Positions 41,953-50,887 of a stretch of 64,000 nt of DNA are shown in pieces (the first letter of the stretch is position 1; every line of letters begins with the position of its first letter). The position numbers and the translations under genes were made by a program. Below the pieces are notes generated by a model. That model searched no databases and was not told the origin of the DNA. It was given only the letters and a program-made list of their open reading frames with translations. Source of the stretch: Phytopythium helicoides (Eukaryota; Oomycota; Peronosporomycetes; Pythiales; Pythiaceae); NCBI GenBank assembly GCA_024867545.1, contig JANFNE010000004.1, forward strand, positions 1,860,001-1,924,000, given 5' to 3'.

Positions 41953-42975
41953 ATGCGCGACAAGGGCGGCAAGACGGGCGCGGCGGCGGGCGGCAAGACC
42001 CGCAAGAAGAAGCAGGAGAAGGGCGGCTCGCGCACGTTCGTGACGTCGCTGGAGGAGATGGCGCAGCGCGACGTGCAGGAGGAGCAGAAGCAGAGCGCGC
42101 GCAAGGCGCGGCGCAACGACGGCGAGGAGGGAGAGGACGGCGACGAGGAGGACGACGATGACGAGGAGGACGAGTCGTCCGAGGAGGAGGGCGAGGGCGA
42201 GAAGCTCGTGGCCTTCGAGCGCGTGCAGACCAACTCGCTGTTCGGCTTTTCGCAAAAGGCGGACGGCCCGACGCTCGAGAAGACCAAGAAGAAGAAGGCC
42301 ATCCCGTTCAAGGTTGAGAACCCCAACCTCATGCCCAAGCAGAACAAGGTCATGAAGGCCAAGGACATGCAGGGCAACGTCGAGCAGCAGCTCTCGCGCC
42401 GCGAGCGGTGCGTGCTGAATGGGGATGGCGAGATGGTGGGGTGGGCAGCAGGGTGACGGATGTGCATGGTGTGGTTTGCTTGCAGTGAGGCCATCGAGAA
42501 GGAGCGTGCCGCGGCTCGCTACCTCAAGAAGCATCTGGCCGGCGAGACGGTGCGTCGCGACCGTCATCGCGCAGTTGCAAGTAACAAGCATCGCTGACGT
42601 GCTGGTGCTTGCAGGAGGAGGCCAAGCGCGACCTGGCGCGTCTCGAGGAAGTCAAGCGCCGCCGTGAGGAGGCCGATCAGCGACGAAAAGAGGAGGAAGC
42701 CGCCGCCGCCGAGCGCGAGAAGTCGCGCAAGAAGGTCGAGAAGCAGGACGACGGTGCGTTTCGCTATACGCTGAAGGTAGATATGGGTGCGTTCATCTAA
42801 CGTGCTGCCTGGTTACCGCCACTTGTCAGACGAACCGCTGGACGCGCGTGCGATCAAGGCGCTCAAGCCGAACGTGCTCAAGGACAAGCTCAAGGAGCGC
42901 GGGCTGTCGATCCAGGGCCAGAAGAAGGACCTCATCCAGCGCCTGATCGACTACGAGAACGAGCGCGCACTATAG
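41953..42975 (+). CDS. PP28/PDAP1-type phosphoprotein with C-terminal SAP domain
   Basis: Four exons (41953-42407, 42486-42549, 42615-42753, 42830-42975) total 804 bp and 267 aa, with clean GT-AG introns of 78, 65 and 76 bp. The N-terminal half is basic, then very acidic. The middle matches the casein-kinase-substrate PP28 (PDAP1/HASPP28) domain: VENPNLMPKQNK, QQLSRRE joined across intron 1 to REAIEKERAAARYLKKHLAG, then KRDLARLEEVKRRREEA. The last exon encodes a SAP motif (LKPNVLKDKLKERGLSIQGQ, KKDLIQRLIDYE), a DNA-binding helix pair. PP28 proteins are small phosphoproteins linked to growth signalling; the SAP domain suggests a chromatin role here. The fusion is unusual in my knowledge of the family. 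Confidence 0.85.
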
Positions 42976-43064
42976 ATCCTCTAGAGTCTCCACGTTCTCC
43001 AACTCGATGCGCGGCCGCCATGTTGCAAATACACCGCTTCCATCAAGTTAGACAGCTTTCTGCA

Positions 43065-43112
43065 TCTCTGATTGGCTTATAACAAAGGGTTTTTTTTTCA
43101 ACCAATCAGAGA
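43065..43112. promoter_or_regulatory. Inverted CCAAT pair upstream of the TXNDC9-like gene
   Basis: TCTCTGATTGG (43065-43075) and CCAATCAGAGA (43102-43112) form a perfect 11-bp inverted repeat around a 26-bp spacer with a T9 run. It sits 76-123 bp before the ATG at 43188. Each arm holds a CCAAT box, in opposite orientations. Confidence 0.55.
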
Positions 43113-43187
43113 CTCATAAATCGTTTTGACTTCCGGGTATCGGTCGGGCGGCGCTTCGACCAGTGGGTGTCCTAGTATCCAAGCCAG

Positions 43188-43896
43188 ATGGACGCGGCCA
43201 AGGCGGAGGTGGTGGCGAGCCTGATCGGCGAGAAGGTGCTCGAGTCGCTGGAGCAGCAGGAGCAGGAGCTGGACGCGACTATCCAGAGGCTGGAGCGTGC
43301 GGATGACGACGAGCTGGAGCGGCTGCGCGAGCGGCGGCTGGCGCAGATGCAGCAGCAGGCGAGACAGGCGCAGGAGCTGCGCGCGCGCGGCCACGGCGCG
43401 TACGCGACCATCACGGACACGCACGAGTTCTTCGAGGTCATGAAGCGCAGCGACAAGGTGGTCGTGCACTTCTTCACGCCGGCCAACGCCTTCTGCCAGA
43501 CGGTCGACGGCCACCTCGAGCGCCTCGCGCCGCGACACGTGGAGACGCGCTTTGCGCGCATCAACGCCGAGAAGGCCGAGTTCCTCGTGCAGAAGCTCGG
43601 CGTGTGGATGATCCCGTGCATCGCGCTTGTCAAGGCGCAGAAGGTCGTCAAGATGGTGCAGGGGCTCGACGAGTTTGGCGGCACCGACAAGTTCTCGACC
43701 GCCTTCTTCGCCTACTATCTCGGCCTGCACAACGTGCTCACGTACGACGGCCCGAGCCAGAGAACCCGCTGGACGACTGCGGCGGCGCGTACAAGTCGGG
43801 CGGAAGCCGAGCAACCAGCAGACAGCGCAGGAGCAGCTCAACAGCATCCGGCAGACCATCTACTACGACAGCGACCTGAGCGAGGAGGACGACTAG
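43188..43896 (+). CDS. TXNDC9/phosducin-like thioredoxin-fold protein (two frame breaks)
   Basis: The ATG at 43188 opens a helical N-terminus (KVLESLEQQEQELDATIQRL; ELERLRERRLAQMQQQ). A GHGAY motif follows, then a thioredoxin fold without active cysteines (VVVHFFTPANAFCQTVDGHL, FARINAEKAEFLVQKLGVWM, IPCIALVKAQK). This is the TXNDC9 pattern; that protein assists the CCT chaperonin in folding tubulin and actin. Two breaks follow, each equal to one missing base: in GGCCCGAG at 43751-43753 and in TCGGGCGG at 43798-43800. Restoring frame yields DGPEPENPLDDCGG, then YKSGRKPSNQQTAQ, and the acidic family tail DSDLSEEDD. The length of about 236 aa is normal. Confidence 0.82.
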
Positions 43897-43986
43897 GGCC
43901 GCGTAAGGTAGGAATCGCCAGCTCGTCGTCTGTAAGACACGCACAACGCGACTATGATACATGATGATAGCTGCCATTAGCCACGG

Positions 43987-44400
43987 TCAGTTGCTGTGCG
44001 ATGCAGACTCTGCTGGTGCTGCTCCTCTCGAGAGCATTTGCTGGCGGTATGCGCGCTGTCGCTGCTCAAGTACGACGAGGTAGGTCGTACCACTCGCCTT
44101 GGTCTCTGCTGGGCTTGCACCGCTGCCGTCCTCGAACGTCTCGCGCCGCCATTGCGCCAAGTTGGCCAGGCTCCATCCGCCACTCGAGCCAAGAGCGATA
44201 ACCGCCTCTGCGCGGTCCTCGAGCCCAAACGCCCGAACGTCCATAACGGACGGCACCGCCGCTGGAGCTGCTGGAGGCGCCGCAGCCTCCACGCCCGAGC
44301 ACTGCAGCTTCCTGACAGGCGAAGCACTGGAGAAGGCGACGTGAGGGCCGCTGGCTGGCGCTTGGTCAGCGGGCGGCGCGGCGTCGGCTGAGCGCTTCAT
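43987..44400 (-). CDS. Hypothetical protein, 137 aa
   Basis: The frame opens with ATG at 44400 and stops at 43987-43989. It is rich in Ala, Pro and Ser with a more ordered middle (VMDVRAFGLEDRAEAVIALG; WSLANLAQWRRETFED) and a helical C-terminus (YLVVLEQRQRAYRQQMLSR). No signal or membrane segment. CCAAT-type words (CTATTGG, GATTGG) lie 30-80 bp upstream, as at other promoters here. It is convergent with the TXNDC9-like gene, about 90 bp apart. No family is recognised. Confidence 0.55.
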   Translation of the reverse strand: MKRSADAAPPADQAPASGPHVAFSSASPVRKLQCSGVEAAAPPAAPAAVPSVMDVRAFGLEDRAEAVIALGSSGGWSLANLAQWRRETFEDGSGASPAETKASGTTYLVVLEQRQRAYRQQMLSRGAAPAESASHSN

Positions 44401-45044
44401 GACTATGAGCGCCAGTATGCCGCGCCATCCAGTTCAAGGCTTTCTATTGGTGGAAACGATGTCGAATGGAACGCGTTGATTGGCTGGGCGGGTGAATTAC
44501 GGTTGTGTTGAGCGATGCTCATCGGTGCTCATCGGTGGCACCGATTCGGTGCTGCAAACAGAGCAAGCTTCACCACCGTCGGACCTCTGATTGCACTCCT
44601 TCAGCGCGAATTTACTTGATGCAAGTTAGTTGTCTGAAAACACTCGTTATCGAGGCTCGCTCGAATGAAACAGGCGAGATTGTAGATAGCATGCTGGGTC
44701 CATCTGCACACCAGTGATCGACGACTTCAGAAACAACACAGGATACAAACAAACGTTATGGCCCATTGTTGCCTGCGCTTGTGGAGCAAATTTCAGCTAG
44801 TGCAACTAAGAGCGGTACAAAATACCGAGATTCAAATATTACCGGTATCAATCCATTCAATTCACTCCTTTCACACAAAGAAATCAACATCAAGTGAACT
44901 CTCATTGCGGTGTGTATTCATTCAAAAATGCGACAAAAAGCCTAAACCGCATCAACAACGACACCGACACGATACGCTCGAAGGATTGAAACAACTGGAA
45001 CGAGGACTCGCAAGTCGCCTGCGATGCTCCACAGACACACCCAC
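44401..45044. other. Promoter of small hypothetical and left edge of the pectate lyase array
   Basis: Positions 44401-44811 are single-copy, with no gene seen. From about 44812 the sequence matches the 3' flanks of all other pectate lyase genes, beginning at the word CGGTACAAAATACCG. This marks the left boundary of the repeated array. Confidence 0.6.
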
Positions 45045-45845
45045 TTACACGTAGGTGACGGTGCTGGGGGAGTAGTTGCAGAGTGAGCCGTTGGGACCCG
45101 AGCCACCCTTCTTCGGCTCGCCCGACGACTGCGCGATGGTCCACTCGCACACGGGCTTCTTCTTGTCCCCCTTGATCTTGATGTTGCTCAGCGTCGCCTG
45201 GTCCTTGTAGTTCTCGTTCACCGTGACGATGCTGACACCAGGGTTGACGGCGTACACGTTGGTGACGGAGACCTTGCGCGCCTTGTTGCCGCAGGTGCCG
45301 CACGAGCGGTATAGCTTGCCAAAGTCCTGTGCGTAGAACCCCTCGATCTGCACGAGACCGAGACCGTTGTGCTGAATGAGCTTGTCGTTGGCCGAGCGCG
45401 CGCCGCCGCCGAGCACCTTGGAGACGCTCGAGGCCGAGCCGCCCTTGATGGACAGCGCATCCTCGCACACGTCGTCCCACCAGACGTTCTCGATTGTGCA
45501 GCCGCTGTTCTCACAGTGAACACCCTCCTTCTGGTTCTTGCCGATGATCACGTTCTTGAGTGTGCCGCCGGCCTCGACGAGGAACACGGCCGTCGTCTTG
45601 CCGGTCTCACCGTCGCCGGTACACTTGATGTTGGAGCGCTCGTGGACGCGCATCTTGCCGTCGTAGACCTCACCGGCCTTGACGACGCGCGGCTCGCTGA
45701 AGAGTACGGGTGTGCCCTGGCTGGCGGGCCAGGCTCCCGTGGGCATAGCCACGGCCTCCGACCGCATGACCGCGGCGTCGGTGGAGGAGGTGGCGAGGGT
45801 GGCCGCGAGGGCGAGTGTGGCGAGCGAGGAGAGGACGTTGACCAT
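45045..45845 (-). CDS. Family-3 pectate lyase, copy 1
   Basis: This predicts a secreted pectate lyase of polysaccharide lyase family 3, which cleaves plant polygalacturonate by calcium-dependent beta-elimination. It is 266 aa. The ATG at 45845 starts a signal peptide (VNVLSSLATLALAATLATSS). A right-handed beta-helix follows with eight cysteines and the family hallmarks VHCENSGCTIENVWWDDVCE (acidic calcium ligands), DALSIKGG and KLYRSCGTCG. The frame extends 62 codons further upstream, but the Inr at 45925-45931 lies within that extension, so it should be leader. One silent change (TATAGC for TAGAGC near 45310) distinguishes it from copies 2-5. Confidence 0.92.
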   Translation of the reverse strand: MVNVLSSLATLALAATLATSSTDAAVMRSEAVAMPTGAWPASQGTPVLFSEPRVVKAGEVYDGKMRVHERSNIKCTGDGETGKTTAVFLVEAGGTLKNVIIGKNQKEGVHCENSGCTIENVWWDDVCEDALSIKGGSASSVSKVLGGGARSANDKLIQHNGLGLVQIEGFYAQDFGKLYRSCGTCGNKARKVSVTNVYAVNPGVSIVTVNENYKDQATLSNIKIKGDKKKPVCEWTIAQSSGEPKKGGSGPNGSLCNYSPSTVTYV

Positions 45846-45915
45846 GGTAGACTGGTTTGGCAGTGGGTCGTGGAAGACGCTGGTGTGTGTCTTGAGGTGT
45901 AGTTGCTGGTGCAAG

Positions 45916-45931
45916 GCAAGTTGCGGAATGA
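45916..45931 (-). promoter_or_regulatory. Inr+FPR core promoter of PL copy 1
   Basis: On the gene strand TCATTCC (45931 to 45925) is followed by CAACTTGC (45923 to 45916), about 80 nt upstream of the ATG. Confidence 0.65.
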
Positions 45932-46031
45932 GCTGCTGTAGCTGGCTGGCAATCGTCGCGAAGAGTGGATGATCGTCAACGCTATCAATGATCGAGTCTA
46001 TCATACTGATACTGAGCTGCATGACTTGCAT

Positions 46032-47290
46032 GCATACTTATTGGTCTTTGAAGCACACGAGATCTTTGGGATGGGAGGTGCTAACGTATTGACGGTGTCC
46101 TATACGAACAGGTGTGTTTTCAGCCGTCCATGACTGATGACGCTCCAGTCCGGCATGCGCCGAGCGTGCTTGCAACGAGAAGGATGCAACTTGTCGTGCA
46201 CGTTGTGCAGTCACATGGCGCGCTGCACTGCACTGGATAGTCGTTCGTGTTGAGGTTTGTTGAGGTTTCGGGCAAACGCTTTGTATCCTACTCTACTAAT
46301 TAATTCGTATCTTAGTAACCCCTACTTGTTTTAGTCGACCGACGCTCTCCGCCACACGCTGAGCGCCGTGTGTCAAATCCTGTGAAATGCTGTCAGAGAT
46401 GTGCACGGACCCTTACATGTACTGCAAATTGCAGTCTGCAATCGCACGAATTTCGCTGTTTGCGCTTCTTCGCCGCTACCAGCTGGTCTTGATCACGTGG
46501 GACGTAAACACTTGTCCAAGCTGTCTGTCATCAGTGTCTGAGTGTGGTCGACAACGTGCTTCGATTGATAAATCGCAAGCGTACAGTACAGTATATTTTT
46601 GCTCCAAGTCACTACCATCACGAAGCTGTCGAGCATTTACGAATTGATACTGGTATCCGTGTGTGAATTTTGCTACCGCTCTCTAGATGGGCTGCATTTT
46701 GTCCGCGCTATTTCGCGTAGTTTTGTGTGCATTGTTCGCGCATGTAGGTATGGGATCTGGTTTGGTGCCATGTTGCACTTCAATGCAACAGGATTTGAAA
46801 CGAGATGGGAGCTGTAATCAGCGGCTCGGGATTTGCAGATCCATCCTGCGCTGCGATGCTGCACCATGTGGAGCTAGCTGCGTGCTTTGGCCACGATTAT
46901 CACGCCACGCTGCTGGAGTCGCTGGTGCGACAAGGTTTGCTCTGAGGTACCCAGTACGCGGGACGCACTGGATTCGTGCACCGAAAGTGAGCTCCAGGCA
47001 TCAGTGATGCAAACGAGCATGCGGCTTTCCTAAAGTGCTTGTAGAAAATATAGTTTGCTCGTTGTTGGGTATCGATGTCATCTCGATCTGCTGCTGCGTT
47101 CCACCAATCGCGGTAACAGCCAACATGCCCATCTAACGTGATCGTGGCTATCGATTATCGATAGGACACACTGGGAGCGACGAAGACTGCGAAGTACAAA
47201 CAGCAAAATAATACCGTACACTTTAGCACATCACCGACAAGACTCCGCATTGCGCCGAAGCACTGCACATCACGTGTGCGTCGAATTGTG
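46032..47290. other. Type A upstream flank of PL copy 1
   Basis: This non-coding flank is repeated in inverted form at 54096-55343 and, in part, beside copies 5/6 and 7. It contains the palindrome CTATCGATTATCGATAG at 47148-47164. Short open frames (up to 106 codons) recur in every copy simply because the DNA does; I see no gene. Confidence 0.6.
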
Positions 47291-47298
47291 GCTTTGAC
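47291..47298. repeat. Left target-site duplication of hAT (GCTTTGAC)
   Basis: GCTTTGAC directly precedes the left end of the element and is repeated at 50124-50131. In the empty sister sites it occurs once. Confidence 0.9.
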
Positions 47299-50123
47299 TA
47301 GTGGTGTCAACGTTAAGGCAACTACCACTATGCTAAATAGCGCTAGAGGTTAACTTTACTACCATCCAGCTGTCGATTAACTCACGAGTAACTTTCTATT
47401 GAAATGTGTATGGACCTCAATCAACAAATGCAAAGAGCACTCATCTGCCGGTTGTCGCTGATGAACACCAAGTCTTTCACCATGTCGGCGGTGAGAGAGC
47501 TTCGTTTTGCTGTAACTATGTTGCCACTTGCCGAGAATGCACGTTCCGATGGAACGCTAGTAGCTACGGCTCCGAGCCATTTGCGAGCAACCCGGCTCAG
47601 GTTCGGAAACTTTTGGCGATTGCCACTCCACCATACAAAAGGATCATCATCTCGCATCACAACAGCAGCATCACTTAGATAGCGCTTGAACTCATCCTCG
47701 CAACAACGCCTAAGATCGATACCTGCCGTGTTGCAGATATCTGGGCCAAACATGTGATCATTCATGAAACTTTCTGCTGCAAAAGGTGTCGGTACTGGCG
47801 ACAGAAAGGTTGCTGTTGTCGCAGAGTTGGTCGGTGGAGCTTCTGTCACCTTTGCTAGCTCGATCATCTCGTCTACAATGTCTGCACAGGCTTGCGGAAT
47901 ATCAGCAGGATTCAAATGAGCCATTCGCTTCGCTATTCTAGGATCTAGATATGCCACCCACATCAGCTCGCTGTTCTCCAAATGAGCGAAGCGCTCCTCG
48001 AATAGCATTTTGATTGTGTTTCGGCACTCGCCCATCATGATTTCAGTTCGAGCTACGTATGACTCGGCACCGGCAGCTGCAAACTCACGGTTAAACATTC
48101 TGCGTTGCTGTAGATGGACTTTTATGCCTGAGAGAGCTGGCATCACCAATGGGGCGGTGGGATACACTTGGCCACTGAGGGTTGCTGTTGCAACAGCAAA
48201 CGGCGCCAATAATGTGCGCAGACACTTAATTACCAGCCAATCTTTTGCAACAGGTCGTGACGTTGTCAGCTTTCTCCAAGTGTCCTTGAACTCTCTTTTT
48301 CCTTCAGTAGTTGTTAAGTGTACAAAGAATTGGGTGAGAGCATCTTCTAGTCTGATAAATCGCTGCAGCATATCCCAGCAACTATTCCAGCGAGTCGAAC
48401 AATCAATCTTGATTGCAAGTATGTCAGCTCTAGCGACACCCATTTCGACTTGAATCTCGCCAAGTCGATGGCGGGCTTTCGGTGACTTGCGAAAATACCC
48501 AGCCAATGAGCGAAATCTTTGCACAACTTTGCGAACCTCCTCCATTTCGTCAAGTTGCATGTCGTCCAGGACAAGATCAAGATAGCTGTCCAGCTCATCT
48601 TCAGCAATAGCTCTCATATTTTCTAGTTCAGCACGTTCCCCTTCGTCGAGAGCATCATCATCGACGTCGCTGTTGTCGGTGCTGTTGTCGACTAGCTCGA
48701 CTGAATCATTCTCATCGGTGTCACTGAGGTTGTCCTCTTCGTCGATGTCCACCACACAATCACCACCTGCATTTTGACTCTCAGCCAATCTCGTGCTCTT
48801 GCGTTTCCTACACTTCTGCTTAGGCTTGATCAGTGCACCGGCCACCACAAGATGAAGAGCGTGAGCAATGCATGACATGTGAGGAACACGAAGTGAAGCG
48901 GCTGCTGCCGTCATATTCGAACCAGCATCGCGAACAAATTTTGTACACAGATCCTTTGGGAGTGACCAACGTTGCATGATTGAGTGAAGTGCAGAAGCTA
49001 TTGCAGTGCTATCGTGGATACCGGGAAGCTCCTCGACTTCCAGCGTCCAATTCATCGAGTTAAAAGTTTTGTCCACGTAGTGAAGTGTGAACGACACGTA
49101 GCTCTTTGTGTTTCTTGCTGTCCAGATATCGCTTGTGATAGAGTAGAACGAGCAGTCACGAGCTATCATTTCTCGAATAGTTGAACGAAGCTCTGCAGCA
49201 TGTACTCTGATGTCTCCTCGAAGTTGTGTGCGCTTCGGGATCGTTATTTTTACGCGTCCAATCTCTTCAGTGAGAAAGCGTACTAGCTCAATGAAACCGG
49301 GATCTTCCACCAACAGCATTGGTCGAAAGTGGCGTGCTATCCACTTGGCGATTAGGCGGTTTATGTGCTTTTGCTCTTCGGCTGTTGCAGTACGCACGCC
49401 ACGCTTGTTGCGCTTCTCCGTGACAGCATCAAATTCTTCGCCGAGGTTGCGCTGAATTGTTTGCTCGTCAACGAAACCGAGCCCGGCTATTCGACCTTGA
49501 CGTGCGAGATATTCAGCCATTTCATGCATGTGGTACATCTGCATGTGCTCGAGGACTTTATGCTGTCCGATCCGGAATGGGATTGACGTCTTGCAGTGCA
49601 AACAATAAGCGAACTCGGCGTGTCTGTTTTTGAGCCTATGATCTGGGACATCTTGGTGGGATGGCCGTGCAGACAACTTGACAAACTGCCAGAGCTCTTT
49701 GCGCCGCTGCTTCTTCATCTTGAACAAGCGAAGCTGCGGACTTCTCGGTGGCCGTTCCTCCGCAGTCACTTGACTTGCTCCCGCTGCACCTGAAGTCATT
49801 GTCGCGTCGAAGTAGTTGTCGTGTGATGTGTGCTGCTGGAGGTGGCAAGTGAAATGAGCAGGCAAGGCAATGGTACTTCGCGACTCTGCTGTGGCCAGGA
49901 TGCACAGGTTCTTCCTGCGGTAGAGCCATTTGCGGGAGAAGGATCTTGGTTAGCAGTGACTTTTCATGATCCACGAAGACTATTTGGCTTTAGTATGACA
50001 TAGTGTGGACAAGATAAAGTTACTAGTCGGTCTATCAACGCTGTAGGGTAGTTATTTCTAACTCGGGTGTTGCAGCTGGTTAGTAGTTATCGAACGCTGA
50101 CAGGGTTAACGTTGGCACCACTA
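47299..50123 (-). mobile_element. Complete hAT DNA transposon, 2,825 bp
   Basis: The element is bounded by terminal inverted repeats TAGTGGTGTCAACGTTAA (left, 47299-47316) and TAGTGGTGCCAACGTTAA (right, read inward from 50123 to 50106), with one mismatch in 18. It is flanked by the 8-bp duplication GCTTTGAC, the size typical of hAT elements. The insertion splits the junction of flanks A and B. The uninterrupted junction is seen at about 54088-54095 and 58748-58755. It carries one intact transposase gene on the minus strand and about 120 bp and 260 bp of non-coding end sequence. Confidence 0.93.
47421..49865 (-). CDS. hAT-family transposase, intact
   Basis: An uninterrupted frame of 814 codons; a likely start is the ATG at 49799 (Met-Thr-Ser-Gly), 22 codons in. 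It has a BED-type zinc finger (YCLHCKTSIPF ... EHMQMYHMHEMAEYL) for end binding. The RNase H-like core carries acidic residues in SITSDIWTARNTKSY and KFVRDAGSNMTAAAA, followed by the CxxH pattern in MSCIAHALHLV. An acidic insertion domain follows, and then the C-terminal hAT dimerisation region (DPFVWWSGNRQKFPNLSRVA, SVPSERAFSASGNIV), where the Glu of SERAFS is the expected third catalytic residue. No stop or frameshift is seen. With fresh target duplications this could be an active autonomous copy. Confidence 0.92.
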   Translation of the reverse strand: MPAHFTCHLQQHTSHDNYFDATMTSGAAGASQVTAEERPPRSPQLRLFKMKKQRRKELWQFVKLSARPSHQDVPDHRLKNRHAEFAYCLHCKTSIPFRIGQHKVLEHMQMYHMHEMAEYLARQGRIAGLGFVDEQTIQRNLGEEFDAVTEKRNKRGVRTATAEEQKHINRLIAKWIARHFRPMLLVEDPGFIELVRFLTEEIGRVKITIPKRTQLRGDIRVHAAELRSTIREMIARDCSFYSITSDIWTARNTKSYVSFTLHYVDKTFNSMNWTLEVEELPGIHDSTAIASALHSIMQRWSLPKDLCTKFVRDAGSNMTAAAASLRVPHMSCIAHALHLVVAGALIKPKQKCRKRKSTRLAESQNAGGDCVVDIDEEDNLSDTDENDSVELVDNSTDNSDVDDDALDEGERAELENMRAIAEDELDSYLDLVLDDMQLDEMEEVRKVVQRFRSLAGYFRKSPKARHRLGEIQVEMGVARADILAIKIDCSTRWNSCWDMLQRFIRLEDALTQFFVHLTTTEGKREFKDTWRKLTTSRPVAKDWLVIKCLRTLLAPFAVATATLSGQVYPTAPLVMPALSGIKVHLQQRRMFNREFAAAGAESYVARTEIMMGECRNTIKMLFEERFAHLENSELMWVAYLDPRIAKRMAHLNPADIPQACADIVDEMIELAKVTEAPPTNSATTATFLSPVPTPFAAESFMNDHMFGPDICNTAGIDLRRCCEDEFKRYLSDAAVVMRDDDPFVWWSGNRQKFPNLSRVARKWLGAVATSVPSERAFSASGNIVTAKRSSLTADMVKDLVFISDNRQMSALCIC

Positions 50124-50131
50124 GCTTTGAC
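50124..50131. repeat. Right target-site duplication of hAT (GCTTTGAC)
   Basis: An exact copy of 47291-47298, immediately after the right inverted repeat. Confidence 0.9.
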
Positions 50132-50701
50132 AGCCCGCGAGGCGACGACTTCAACAACTCTGACTCACGCTAGGTACCGTGACGAAAGAATTAATTAATA
50201 GAGTGGGAGGACCACCCGCAGCCATGAATGTGCTGTGCTGGTTCTACACTCACAATGAGCCGCTCCACGAACGAGCCGACCCACAGCCAGTGCGACTGCT
50301 TCAAATCCGACTGGCAAGCAGTCACCGAGAGTCGAGACTAAGGCACAACAAGGCAGCCTTGACGAGCAGGATCGCTGCGAAATGCAACCTCACCAGCTGC
50401 AAGATCGAATGTACCCCGAATTCCGTGCTCCAAGACCCGTCAACACATGCAGCCAGACTCCCCGAAACCTCAACAAACCTCAACACGAACGACTATCCAG
50501 TGCAGTGCAGCGCGCCATGTGACTGCACAACGTGCACGACAAGTTGCATCCTTCTCGTTGCAAGCACGCTCGGCGCATGCCGGACTGGAGCGTCATCAGT
50601 CATGGACGGCTGAAAACACACCTGTTCGTATAGGACACCGTCAATACGTTAGCACCTCCCATCCCAAAGATCTCGTGTGCTTCAAAGACCAATAAGTATG
50701 C
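50132..50701. other. Type B upstream flank of PL copy 2
   Basis: This non-coding flank is repeated in inverted form in front of copies 3 and 5. A 144-codon open frame (50179-50613) recurs in each copy, but it has no recognisable domain and I do not call it a gene. Confidence 0.5.
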
Positions 50702-50801
50702 ATGCAAGTCATGCAGCTCAGTATCAGTATGATAGACTCGATCATTGATAGCGTTGACGATCATCCACTCTTCGCGACGATTGCCAGCCAGCTACAGCAG
50801 C

Positions 50802-50817
50802 TCATTCCGCAACTTGC
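50802..50817 (+). promoter_or_regulatory. Inr+FPR core promoter of PL copy 2
   Basis: TCATTCC (50802-50808) matches the oomycete initiator TCAYTYY exactly. CAACTTGC (50810-50817) matches the FPR consensus MAWTTTNC at seven of eight positions. The leader is about 85 nt. Confidence 0.65.
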
Positions 50818-50887
50818 CTTGCACCAGCAACTACACCTCAAGACACACACCAGCGTCTTCCACGACCCACTGCCAAACCAGTCTACC

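Noticed and set aside
46687..47007. 106-codon frame with a hydrophobic start in flank A
   Set aside because: It is present in copies simply by duplication, and the diverged copy at 63358-63648 does not keep it intact in the same way; no evidence of selection.
50179..50613. 144-codon frame in flank B of the lyase array, repeated three times
   Set aside because: It is conserved only because the flank itself is duplicated; no domain, no signal peptide and no start context.
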